Shown here: in pieces, positions 1 to 6,102 of the stretch | Layout: each line of letters opens with the position of its first letter | How positions within the stretch are numbered: the first letter of the stretch is position 1 | Assembly: GCA_023145935.1 (NCBI GenBank) | Contig: JAGLDB010000107.1 | Coordinates: 1-6,537, forward strand | Direction of reading: 5' to 3' | Length of the DNA stretch: 6,537 nucleotides | Origin: Candidatus Sabulitectum sp. | GTDB lineage: Bacteria; Fermentibacterota; Fermentibacteria; Fermentibacterales; Fermentibacteraceae | The notes under the pieces: model-generated | The model's database searches: none | Seen by the model: only the letters and a program-made list of their open reading frames with translations | Told to the model about the DNA's origin: nothing | Program-made: the position numbers and the translations under genes

Positions 1-751
1 CAGCCACAGGAATACCCATAGCCACAGCAGCGCCGTGGGCGATTGAAAATCCGCTTACAGCCTCTATGCAATGACCAACTGTATGACCCAGATTAAGCAA
101 TCTTCTTTCCCCGGTTTCCTCAAGATCAGCAGCAACGATTCTGCCCTTTACAGCCAGGCATGCTGTAACCGCTCTGGTGTAATCTTTGTTCAGCAGATAC
201 TCCACTATTCGTCTGTCACCGATCACAGCGGTTTTCAATGCCTCTGCCAGACCATTGTTCAATTCTTTCAGTGGAAGAGTCTCCAGAAATTCAGGGCAGA
301 TAACTATTTCAGATGCGGGATACACAGTTCCCGCCTGGTTTTTTGCGCCTGCTATATTCACCGCTGTTTTTCCGCCAAGAGAAGCATCAACCATACACAA
401 CATGGTAGTGGGTATCAGTGTAAGATTCACACCGCGCTTCCATGTGGAAGCAGCAAATGCGCCTATATCACAAACTGTCCCCCCGCCAGCAACAACAACA
501 CTTGAATCTCTTCTTAAATTCGCCTGACTCATCTTCTGCCAGAGTTTTTCCAGAATGTCAGGGGTTTTACTTACTTCGCCACCGGCAAGTACAACTTCAT
601 GATCACACGAAGACAGCCTGCTTCCATATATGTTCTTTACCGTAGAATCCAGTATGAGAAAATCAGGAGAAACATCAATGTCCTTCACCCTGTTCTTCAC
701 ACTCACCGCAGTTGAAACATCAGACCTTGGAAAAGTGAATTCTATTTTCAT
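1..751 (-). CDS. aroB: 3-dehydroquinate synthase AroB, C-terminus missing (runs off left edge)
   Basis: Cytoplasmic, NAD- and metal-dependent enzyme that turns DAHP into 3-dehydroquinate, the second step of the shikimate pathway. I translated 250 codons from the ATG at 751; roughly 90-100 C-terminal residues lie outside the window. Family motifs appear in order: the GGG turn at 89-91 with D95, R106, VDASLGGKTAVN at 121-132, K137-N138, GLAE at 167-170 with K173, K202, R216, N220, GHTVGH at 222-227 and HG at 239-240. By spacing, E170, H223 and H239 match the zinc ligands, and every active-site residue I can map from the Aspergillus enzyme is present. Oddities are HGAAV in place of the usual HGEAV, a Val in the GHTFGH motif, and a short helical stretch between E170 and H223. 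The gene begins 6 bases after the lipoprotein stop and in the same frame (stop, two codons, ATG). A GGAG lies 14 bases upstream, a long spacing, so translation probably depends on coupling. It is last of the six genes visible in the operon. Confidence 0.95.
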   Translation of the reverse strand, partial: MKIEFTFPRSDVSTAVSVKNRVKDIDVSPDFLILDSTVKNIYGSRLSSCDHEVVLAGGEVSKTPDILEKLWQKMSQANLRRDSSVVVAGGGTVCDIGAFAASTWKRGVNLTLIPTTMLCMVDASLGGKTAVNIAGAKNQAGTVYPASEIVICPEFLETLPLKELNNGLAEALKTAVIGDRRIVEYLLNKDYTRAVTACLAVKGRIVAADLEETGERRLLNLGHTVGHCIEAVSGFSIAHGAAVAMGIPVA

Positions 752-757
752 ACAATG

Positions 758-1411
758 CTATTCTTCTCCACCAGTGAACGATGTCAAAGTGATCAAGCTG
801 TCCGCAGACTGCATCATGACCATGCCCACATCAGGCGCCAGCCAGATACTGCGAACGGAAATGGTTGTCTCCGGTGCAAAACCTGCTGTCTGGATCCAGT
901 TGATGACCATTTCCTCCTGATGAACCCTGTAACAATCACTCCATACTCCATCAGGGGATACGAATGGACCTGTAACGGTCTGGTTCCGTATCCATGTGTG
1001 GCTCAGTGTTACTCCCTGACTGACAGCCTGCGCACTGACTGAATCTCTGAATGTCATTCCATCTGCAAGAGGCCAGTCGAACATGGTGATCCATGCCTGG
1101 TAGATAGGAACCTCAAACCCGTTGAAAAGCACAGTATGATCTTCGTACTTTTCCAGTCTGCCATCTTCATTGATCCAGTAGTTGTAATCTGCACCGGATT
1201 GCAATCTCCAACATGGCCGTTCTCCAACTACCGTCTGGTCTACTACGGTAACTATTCTGCTTCCCCCGCCGTTAATGGTGTATTCCCATGTGGCTCCTGC
1301 CGGTGATATCGGGAAGTAATCAGATGAGAGTCTGAAATAAACAGGATTGCTCTCGCACCCGAAGAATAGAAGCAGAAACAAAGCAACAGATATTGTTACA
1401 GCCTTTTTCAC
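758..1411 (-). CDS. small exported protein, probable lipoprotein, function unknown
   Basis: A protein of 217 residues that I cannot assign to a named family. It starts with MKK and a hydrophobic stretch (about 4-18) ending in G18-C19, so it looks like a lipoprotein signal. The residues before the Cys are F-F-G, an atypical lipobox, so lipid attachment is likely but not certain. The mature part has D31-YFPISPAGATWEYT, a pattern I have seen in uncharacterised exported proteins of FCB-like bacteria, then mostly alternating beta-type sequence, and a WLAPDVGMV motif at 190-198 that often ends such domains. C67 and C160 could form a disulfide. The start is GTG, sharing a GTGA overlap with the barrel gene before it, with an excellent GGAGGT site 6 bases upstream; this fixes the start. 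Six bases separate its stop from aroB. Given the coupling, it may work with the preceding barrel protein, but that is inference. Confidence 0.85.
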   Translation of the reverse strand: MKKAVTISVALFLLLFFGCESNPVYFRLSSDYFPISPAGATWEYTINGGGSRIVTVVDQTVVGERPCWRLQSGADYNYWINEDGRLEKYEDHTVLFNGFEVPIYQAWITMFDWPLADGMTFRDSVSAQAVSQGVTLSHTWIRNQTVTGPFVSPDGVWSDCYRVHQEEMVINWIQTAGFAPETTISVRSIWLAPDVGMVMMQSADSLITLTSFTGGEE

Positions 1412-1935
1412 AACTGCACCTCCCTGGAAACACCGAATGTAAGCCTGAATGCATCTCCTGCTTTTTCCGAAGCCATTACGCTTTCAAGATCGAATCCAAG
1501 CCCTGCCCGCCATGGGGAACCCAAGCTGAAATTCCATCTGATCCCTGCCCGCCAGAAAGGATCCCAACTGACAGGATCAGTACCATCCCCGGAAGAAAGC
1601 TGGCTTCTGCAGTATCCGAAAGCGACCACTATACCTGGATTAAAAACTGCTCCATGAGGGCGAAGATAAAATGAAGCATTACCCATGGGCTTGAGCTGAG
1701 TAAAAGAAACGCTGCCCTGACTGGCATGACCAAAAACAGCGCCTTCTATTCCCAGGCCTGTTCGGAATTTATCAGAGAACAACCAGTTGCCGTACAGCCC
1801 CCCGGCAAGTCCGTTGCTGAGGTTCTCACCCCATCCGCCAATGGATGTTATGCCTGCTCCTTCATAAACAAAATTAACAGTCCCCGCCATGACGGTTGCG
1901 ACAACTGTAAGGGTCAGAATTGTAGCCTTGTACAA
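1408..1935 (-). CDS. small outer-membrane beta-barrel-like protein, function unknown
   Basis: A protein of 175 residues with an N-terminal signal peptide (about 1-17, MYKATILTLTVVATVMA, cut near A17-G18). The rest is rich in Gly and aromatic residues with short alternating strands: 43-52 (LAGGLYGNWL), 58-69, 86-92 (NASFYLR), 101-109 (GIVVAFGYC), 127-138 (FWRAGIRWNFSL), 141-151 and 162-170. This suggests a small barrel of perhaps eight strands in the outer membrane, in the size range of OmpX/OmpA-type barrels, but I recognise no specific family. The C-terminus ends in VQL rather than the usual Phe, so an ordinary BAM sorting signal is weak. The start is TTG, chosen because an AGGAGGT site sits just upstream and the only later ATG (residue 16) would destroy the signal peptide. 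Its stop overlaps the lipoprotein start by 4 bases. A soluble periplasmic beta protein is the alternative. Confidence 0.8.
   Translation of the reverse strand: MYKATILTLTVVATVMAGTVNFVYEGAGITSIGGWGENLSNGLAGGLYGNWLFSDKFRTGLGIEGAVFGHASQGSVSFTQLKPMGNASFYLRPHGAVFNPGIVVAFGYCRSQLSSGDGTDPVSWDPFWRAGIRWNFSLGSPWRAGLGFDLESVMASEKAGDAFRLTFGVSREVQL
1418..1423 (-). promoter_or_regulatory. ribosome binding site of the small lipoprotein gene
   Basis: GGAGGT, six bases before the GTG at 1411 and inside the last codons of the barrel gene. It is near the ideal site and spacing and supports the GTG start and the GTGA overlap. Confidence 0.75.
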
Positions 1936-1938
1936 AAT

Positions 1939-1945
1939 ACCTCCT
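1939..1945 (-). promoter_or_regulatory. ribosome binding site of the barrel gene, overlapping the walJ stop
   Basis: The minus strand reads AGGAGGT, and its first two bases belong to the walJ TAG stop. Only three bases (ATT) separate it from the TTG at 1935, a short spacing. A ribosome ending walJ would cover this site, which suggests coupled re-initiation. Confidence 0.65.
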
Positions 1946-2705
1946 ATACTTCGAAGAAGGGGAGTGCCTGGTACGGCTTTCCCGCAAGAACTCTAAATTT
2001 CCCCTCAGATACCTGTTCCGCTGTTTTCAATGCCAGCTCCGCAGTGTTGTTTTCCTCGCTGAGGTGAGCAGCAACGCAGAATTTCAACTCACTATGTACT
2101 ATACTGGCCAGAGCTTCAGCAGCATCATCATTGGAAAGATGGCCTTCACCTGACGCTATTCTCTGTTTCAACGGCCACGGATATGAACCATTCCAGAGCA
2201 TATCAATATCATGATTAAATTCAAAGACCAGACCATGACACCCCTGAAGCATGGTTTGCACAAGAGGGCTGAAAACACCCATATCTGTAGCAATCCCAAG
2301 TTTGCGGCCCCCTGCTGTAACAGTAAAACCACTGGGATCTCTTGCATCATGGGAAATTGTCCACGGTTGCACGGTAAAAGGTCCTATCTGAACAGTATCA
2401 CCATTTGAAAAGTATTCAATACCGTGAAGTTTCTTCCCTATGAGTTTGGAACCCTGTATTGTGCCTTCTGTACCAAAGACTGGTATCTCCCATTTTCTGG
2501 CAAGTATTCCTGCTGCTCTGGAATGATCACCATGCTCATGGCTTAGAAAAAGTCCGATAGGGTCTGCTCCAGGCAATCCGGAGCTTTCAAGACGAAGAAG
2601 ATGCTGCTTTCCACTAAGCCCGGCATCAAAGAAAAGCATCTGCCCTCTGTACTCCACAGCCAGAGCATTTCCGGATGATCCGCTTGCTAGAACTGCCAGG
2701 TTCAA
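1944..2705 (-). CDS. walJ: metallo-beta-lactamase-fold hydrolase, WalJ/YycJ type
   Basis: A 253-residue cytoplasmic metallohydrolase, close to the length of Bacillus YycJ/WalJ. The metal-binding motif HEHGDH is at 56-61, with further ligand candidates at H119 (SHD) and D141 (ATD), and the N-terminal strand carries VLASGSSGNA at 5-14. The C-terminal half has the WalJ signature: FEFNHD at 161-166 followed by ML, YPWPLK at 175-180, GHLSN at 188-192 and HLSEENN at 214-220. In Firmicutes, family members are encoded with the WalRK cell-wall regulators and have been linked to division control and to 5'-3' exonuclease or mismatch-repair activity; the substrate here is not shown by sequence. The start is TTG, sharing a TTGA overlap with the GHL10 gene stop, with GAGGG 4 bases upstream. 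No walR or walK is in the window. I am confident of the fold and subfamily, less so of any biological role. Confidence 0.9.
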   Translation of the reverse strand: MNLAVLASGSSGNALAVEYRGQMLFFDAGLSGKQHLLRLESSGLPGADPIGLFLSHEHGDHSRAAGILARKWEIPVFGTEGTIQGSKLIGKKLHGIEYFSNGDTVQIGPFTVQPWTISHDARDPSGFTVTAGGRKLGIATDMGVFSPLVQTMLQGCHGLVFEFNHDIDMLWNGSYPWPLKQRIASGEGHLSNDDAAEALASIVHSELKFCVAAHLSEENNTAELALKTAEQVSEGKFRVLAGKPYQALPFFEV

Positions 2706-3832
2706 GGTACCCTCACTCTGTTGAAGTAGGCAGGAGAGACGCCGTGATCCGGCGCCCCGGATCCCCAGCCTCTTGCAAGTGTCTGTTCTTCACCTGCGGG
2801 CAGAGAGTTCAAACTGAATACACAGATTCCCCCTGCGCCCATTGAAAGTGCTTTCTGCGCGCCGGAAAGGGCATTGCTCACAGTCTGATTCCAGACTCCT
2901 ATACCGTAAACCACCTTCTCTGGAAATACTGAAGTGGTGGATACAGCAAGTTCAAGAGCCGTTGCAGGATTCGATGTATAGGCCATAGGGCAGACAAAAT
3001 CAACAAGACCCGTAGTCAGCCAGTTCTGCCACGGACAGGAAAACTCCGAAGCCGCAGAGTACGGATTAGCCATAACTGCGCATGAGAGAAGTACCCCCGG
3101 ATCCACCGATCTCAGCGAAGCTCGAACAGTAGCCACAGTTTCGGTGACCTGTTCCTCTTTCCAGCTACCCCACTCTTCCGGAGCTTCTTCCGGAGTAAAA
3201 CCGGTTGCAATGTAAAAAAGCTCCTTTTCCGCAGGTGAGTAACCGAAAGAAGAATTCGGGTATCTTATGTAATCAAGATGAATACCATCAATGTTGTAGT
3301 TTTCTGCTATCTCAACTGCAACATCTGAAATAAACTCTCTGACACCTGGAAAAGCAGGAGACAGTGTTGCCCCTACAAGGCCAACTGCTTCTGCCTGCTC
3401 CGGTGTGTAGGATATTGAATTTCTTCCGTTTCTGTGGGCTGTAAACCACTCAGGATGAGTGTGATAAACATGATCCTGCGATTCCGGTTCCCATGGTGCA
3501 GACCACACCAGATAGGCATTTACCCAGGCATGAACCTCCATACCCATGGGACCCGCCTTCTGAATCACATACAAAAGAGGGTCTTCAAACCCGGAGAAAT
3601 CTGCCGGAGGAAGTAATTCAGATTTGTAGTAGGCCTCTGCCCTGCCAACCACCTGAACCATTATGCCGTTTGCACCTGCAGCCTGAGCCCTGGCAAGCAA
3701 TTCGTCGATTTCCTCAGGGGTTGAAAGGCCATCTCTTACCACCCAGAAATATCTGCAATCTGCTTCACCTGAGGCCAGACCCGCAATGAACAACACAGCA
3801 AAAAGATAAAATATCTTATTTAAGTGAAGCAC
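2702..3832 (-). CDS. exported GHL10-type (DUF187) glycoside hydrolase
   Basis: A 376-residue protein with a signal peptide (about 1-24, basic K6 then hydrophobic 7-20, ending ASGEA). No lipobox precedes C26, so it is probably periplasmic or secreted, not lipid-anchored. The mature part reads as a TIM barrel of the GHL10/DUF187 family (YngK, E. coli YddW/DigH): FWVVRDGLSTPEEIDELL from 29, GANGIMVQVVGRAEAYYKS at 53-71, MEVHAWVNAYLVW at 98-110, PEWF at 127-130, the hallmark GIHLDYIRYP at 183-192, PGVLLSCAVMANP at 245-257, and VDFVCPMAYTS at 277-287. D187 and nearby acidic residues are candidate active-site residues. DigH cuts peptidoglycan glycan strands stripped of stem peptides, so wall turnover is a plausible job here, but the substrate is inferred. 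The start is GTG, the first start codon after an in-frame stop at 3854; it overlaps the end of gpsA by 17 bases and has only a weak AAGAAG site, suggesting coupling to gpsA translation. Confidence 0.85.
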   Translation of the reverse strand: MLHLNKIFYLFAVLFIAGLASGEADCRYFWVVRDGLSTPEEIDELLARAQAAGANGIMVQVVGRAEAYYKSELLPPADFSGFEDPLLYVIQKAGPMGMEVHAWVNAYLVWSAPWEPESQDHVYHTHPEWFTAHRNGRNSISYTPEQAEAVGLVGATLSPAFPGVREFISDVAVEIAENYNIDGIHLDYIRYPNSSFGYSPAEKELFYIATGFTPEEAPEEWGSWKEEQVTETVATVRASLRSVDPGVLLSCAVMANPYSAASEFSCPWQNWLTTGLVDFVCPMAYTSNPATALELAVSTTSVFPEKVVYGIGVWNQTVSNALSGAQKALSMGAGGICVFSLNSLPAGEEQTLARGWGSGAPDHGVSPAYFNRVRVP

Positions 3833-4787
3833 TGAATTCTTCTTTCTGGGGCCTCAGAAAAAGCTGCCCGATAGCTGTTCTCAAATCTGTTTCTCCGTCT
3901 ATAATACTTCGTACCATCGACGTTATCGGAAGTTCCACAGACAATCTTTCAGCAAGAGAAAGCATGGCATGAGAAGTTGGTACTCCCTCTGCAAGACCGC
4001 TCATTTCTTCTTCTCTTACAAGGGACTCGCCGAAACTTCTGTTCCGGCTGAACTTTGAAAAAAGAGTGGCCTCGTAGTCTCCAAGATGCGAAAGTCCGTA
4101 AACGCTTCTCCAGTCACCGCCGGATGCCTGAACAAGACGGGCGACCTCCTGCGGCGCTCTTGCCATAAGAGCACCTTTGAGCCCGCTCATTTTCATGCCG
4201 TCCAGCATTCCTGCAGCTATGCCGACCACATTCTTCGCTGCAGCTCCGATCTCACAACCTGTAAGGTCGGTGGAGCGATACATTCTAACAAGAGGTGATC
4301 CCATTCTCTCTGTGATCCTTACGGATGCTTCTTCACTTAAGGAGCTTATCAGCATGCAGCCTGGAACACCTGCCACAAAATCCTGCGGATGACCCGGGCC
4401 AACCCAGATGCTTACAGAACGACAGTTCAACCCCTCTTCTTCAGCAACTACTGAAAGCCTCTTGCCTGTGGACAACTCAAGCCCTTTCATACAGAGTACA
4501 ACATCGGTACTGGAAAGGTCATACTGTGACAACTGTGATGCCAGCCCCCGAAAAAGCTGTGCCGGTACCGAGATCATTATCTGATCTGCATGAAGAGCTT
4601 CCCCCAGATCAGTTGTTAATTTTACTGAATCCGGCAGGGTCAGATACGGGTTTGATCTGCTCTTTACAAGCAGAGTAAAGTTCTCGCTGTGAGCTGGTTC
4701 CCATCCTGTTACCTGATACCCCTGCTTCGCCGCATACCAGAGATGGAAACTGCCCCATCTTCCGCAGCCGAGTACTGTGATCTTCAT
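3816..4787 (-). CDS. gpsA: glycerol-3-phosphate dehydrogenase [NAD(P)+]
   Basis: A 323-residue cytoplasmic enzyme that reduces dihydroxyacetone phosphate to sn-glycerol-3-phosphate, the backbone precursor for phospholipids. The N-terminal Rossmann domain begins at once with MKITVLGCGRWGSFH (GxGxWG at 7-12), followed by NPYLTLP at 46-52, SVPAQLFRG at 73-81, MKGLELSTGK at 100-109 (K101) and VGPGHPQDFVAG at 129-140. The C-terminal domain has GCEIGAAAKNVVGIAAG at 177-193 (catalytic-type K185), GLKGALMAR at 202-210, YGLSHLGDYEATLFS at 230-244 and SRNRSFGES at 247-255. The usual N-x-KAAL-x-TRG reads GLKGALMARA, and the usual SGPsfA reads GPGHPQDF. I recall these in a side branch of GpsA, so this looks like a natural subfamily. 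I chose the ATG at 4787, not an earlier TTG at 4853, because AAGGAGA lies 8 bases upstream and the Rossmann strand starts here. It is first in the operon. Confidence 0.92.
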   Translation of the reverse strand: MKITVLGCGRWGSFHLWYAAKQGYQVTGWEPAHSENFTLLVKSRSNPYLTLPDSVKLTTDLGEALHADQIMISVPAQLFRGLASQLSQYDLSSTDVVLCMKGLELSTGKRLSVVAEEEGLNCRSVSIWVGPGHPQDFVAGVPGCMLISSLSEEASVRITERMGSPLVRMYRSTDLTGCEIGAAAKNVVGIAAGMLDGMKMSGLKGALMARAPQEVARLVQASGGDWRSVYGLSHLGDYEATLFSKFSRNRSFGESLVREEEMSGLAEGVPTSHAMLSLAERLSVELPITSMVRSIIDGETDLRTAIGQLFLRPQKEEFSASLK

Positions 4788-4794
4788 CAGGAAA

Positions 4795-4801
4795 TCTCCT
4801 T
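4795..4801 (-). promoter_or_regulatory. ribosome binding site that fixes the gpsA start
   Basis: The minus strand reads AAGGAGA, 7 bases before the ATG at 4787 (8 counted from the GGAG core). This strong site, with the Rossmann strand starting right at the ATG, rules out the longer 345-residue reading from a TTG at 4853. Confidence 0.75.
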
Positions 4802-4816
4802 TCCCCTTTGCTGCTG

Positions 4817-4827
4817 AATATAATATT
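4817..4827 (-). promoter_or_regulatory. possible -10 region of the gpsA operon, within an AT palindrome
   Basis: On the minus strand this stretch reads AATATTATATT and contains TATTAT and TATATT, good -10 matches about 30 bases before the gpsA ATG. The same 11 bases are an inverted repeat around one central base, so they could also be a small operator. No good -35 is visible at the right distance; an A7 tract lies just upstream on this strand. Confidence 0.3.
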
Positions 4828-4838
4828 CCGGCGTTTTT

Positions 4839-4866
4839 TTGACATTCCTTCAATTCTTATTAACTT
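4839..4866 (+). promoter_or_regulatory. possible sigma70-type promoter for the propeller lipoprotein
   Basis: A perfect TTGACA (4839-4844) lies 16 bases before TAACTT (4861-4866), which keeps the key first, second and last positions of TATAAT. Transcription would start around 4873, giving a leader of roughly 25 bases before the ATG at 4899. The -10 match is only moderate; TATTAA nearby is too close to the -35. Confidence 0.4.
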
Positions 4867-4898
4867 ACACATGAAAACCTCACTGGAATGGAGATGAA

Positions 4899-6017
4899 AT
4901 GAAATTGATCATACCTGCGGTTCTTGCTCTACTGATCCTTGCATCCTGCGGTGGTGAAAGGGAGTTATCACCAGAGGCGGTGAATGCCCCTTCTTTTCCG
5001 GTAGATACCCTTGAGATAACAGGATACATCGGCGAGGAACTTGGCGACTCCACCAATACATTCGGTATTCTTGCCGATGCGGAATATCACCTGGGCACAG
5101 GAAACATCCTTGTTCTTGACAATGGTGCAGCCTGTTTCAAAGAATACACCCCGTCCGGAGAATACATCAGGCAGATATCCCGGAACGGCAGCGGCCCCGG
5201 CGAACTCTCTTTTGCTACTTTTGAATTCTTCCAGATGGGCGGAAATGTGATTGCCCTCAACATGATGAAACAGGGATTTGTGGTGTTTGACGATTCCTTG
5301 AATTACCTTGAGGAGATATCTCACTGGGCTCAGAACCCGCCAATGCAGAGCGTTGCAGTGTCGGATAGCCTTTTCGCCGCTTACAAACCTGATTTTGCTG
5401 AAGCCGGCGAAGGCAGCTTTGTTATGTTCAGACGAGTTGTTCTGTACCCTTACGGTGAAGAAGAGTACAGCATGGCACTGTGGGAAGACTCTATGGAGCT
5501 CACGATCAGCGACCTGATCGAAAACAGCTCTGACCTGATCAACGATTTTCTTCTTGGTATCACCATGGGTGGAAATGAAGAGTTAATTCTTTTTGCCCTG
5601 AAGGTTTCCGAGGACTATACAGTTCACGGCTGGCATCCTGACGGAACTGAGGCTTTTATCATCACTATGCCTCTTGAGCCTGTGGCTAAAACCCCGGAAG
5701 AGATCGCCGACGAGAAGATCTACATGGAGGCATTTTTCGGCCAGATGGGTGCCCAGGGAATGGGCGAATTCACACCGGAACCTTACCGGGACATGGTGAT
5801 CGGGGTGAACATAGGCCCCGACGGCAACATCTGGGTGCAGCGCGGAACAATGGAGCAGCCATTCTTCGACATTTTTGACATGGAAGGCACTCTTATCGGT
5901 CACAAGGTTTTCCCGGAGGCTGGCTGGACATGGCGTTTCTCCATGGGGCCCAGCGGTATTCTGGCCTGGGAGGATGACCCTGAACTGGGTTACCAGCAGC
6001 TTTTCATGGTGCAGTAG
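4899..6017 (+). CDS. 6-bladed beta-propeller lipoprotein, function unknown
   Basis: A 372-residue lipoprotein with a clear type II signal: MKLIIPAV and a hydrophobic run ending in the lipobox LASC (C17), followed by GGE. The next residues (18-35) are a polar linker. The body reads as a 6-bladed beta-propeller of the NHL-like kind common in Bacteroidota and other FCB bacteria: blade-like units at about 57-104 (GILADAEYHL, ILVLDNG, IRQISRNGSGPGEL), 110-141, 150-195, 216-258, 298-340 (NIGPDGNIWVQRG, FFDIFDMEG) and a closing strand near 346-371. Such propellers are usually binding or sensing modules; the ligand cannot be told. An insert at 263-297 (KTPEEIADEK then Gly/Met-rich GQMGAQGMGEF) interrupts the blade rhythm and is probably a surface loop with a helix. 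The start ATG has GGAG 5 bases upstream. It is divergent from the gpsA operon and ends before a hairpin terminator, so it appears to be a single-gene unit. Confidence 0.85.
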   Translation: MKLIIPAVLALLILASCGGERELSPEAVNAPSFPVDTLEITGYIGEELGDSTNTFGILADAEYHLGTGNILVLDNGAACFKEYTPSGEYIRQISRNGSGPGELSFATFEFFQMGGNVIALNMMKQGFVVFDDSLNYLEEISHWAQNPPMQSVAVSDSLFAAYKPDFAEAGEGSFVMFRRVVLYPYGEEEYSMALWEDSMELTISDLIENSSDLINDFLLGITMGGNEELILFALKVSEDYTVHGWHPDGTEAFIITMPLEPVAKTPEEIADEKIYMEAFFGQMGAQGMGEFTPEPYRDMVIGVNIGPDGNIWVQRGTMEQPFFDIFDMEGTLIGHKVFPEAGWTWRFSMGPSGILAWEDDPELGYQQLFMVQ

Positions 6018-6039
6018 ACCAGAGACATCTGTATACGAG

Positions 6040-6073
6040 AAGAGGCAACCAGCATAACATGGCTGCCTCTTTT
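6040..6073 (+). terminator. Rho-independent-type terminator after the propeller gene
   Basis: AAGAGGCA at 6040-6047 pairs with TGCCTCTT at 6064-6071. After one A-C mismatch three more pairs form (6049-6051 with 6060-6062), leaving an 8-base loop. The stem ends in TTTT and is followed by a T-rich but broken run (GTATCTATTTAT). It lies 22 bases after the propeller stop. In the minus direction the stem is not followed by a T run, so it is a weaker stop for the convergent barrel gene. Confidence 0.7.
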
Positions 6074-6102
6074 GTATCTATTTATAAATCCGACAACCAT
6101 GA

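Noticed and set aside
71..527. Two plus-strand open frames opposite aroB
   Set aside because: They lie entirely antisense to well-conserved aroB motifs and show no recognisable domain or ribosome site.
752..760. Lipoprotein and aroB lie in the same frame, separated by one TAG and two codons, hinting at a readthrough fusion
   Set aside because: An exported lipoprotein fused to a cytoplasmic enzyme makes no sense, and aroB has its own ATG; ordinary tight spacing explains it.
3493..3789. Plus-strand open frame of 98 codons opposite the GHL10 gene
   Set aside because: Composition is dominated by Pro, Arg, Leu and Gln as expected for an antisense shadow, and the opposite strand is clearly the real gene.
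4788..4853. Longer gpsA reading starting at 4853 with 22 extra residues
   Set aside because: It would begin at a TTG; the extra residues are polar and would precede the Rossmann strand, and a strong ribosome site points to the ATG at 4787.
4609..4872. Minus-strand open frame of 87 codons covering the gpsA start region
   Set aside because: It is out of frame with gpsA, lacks a ribosome site, and overlaps the conserved N-terminal GpsA coding sequence.
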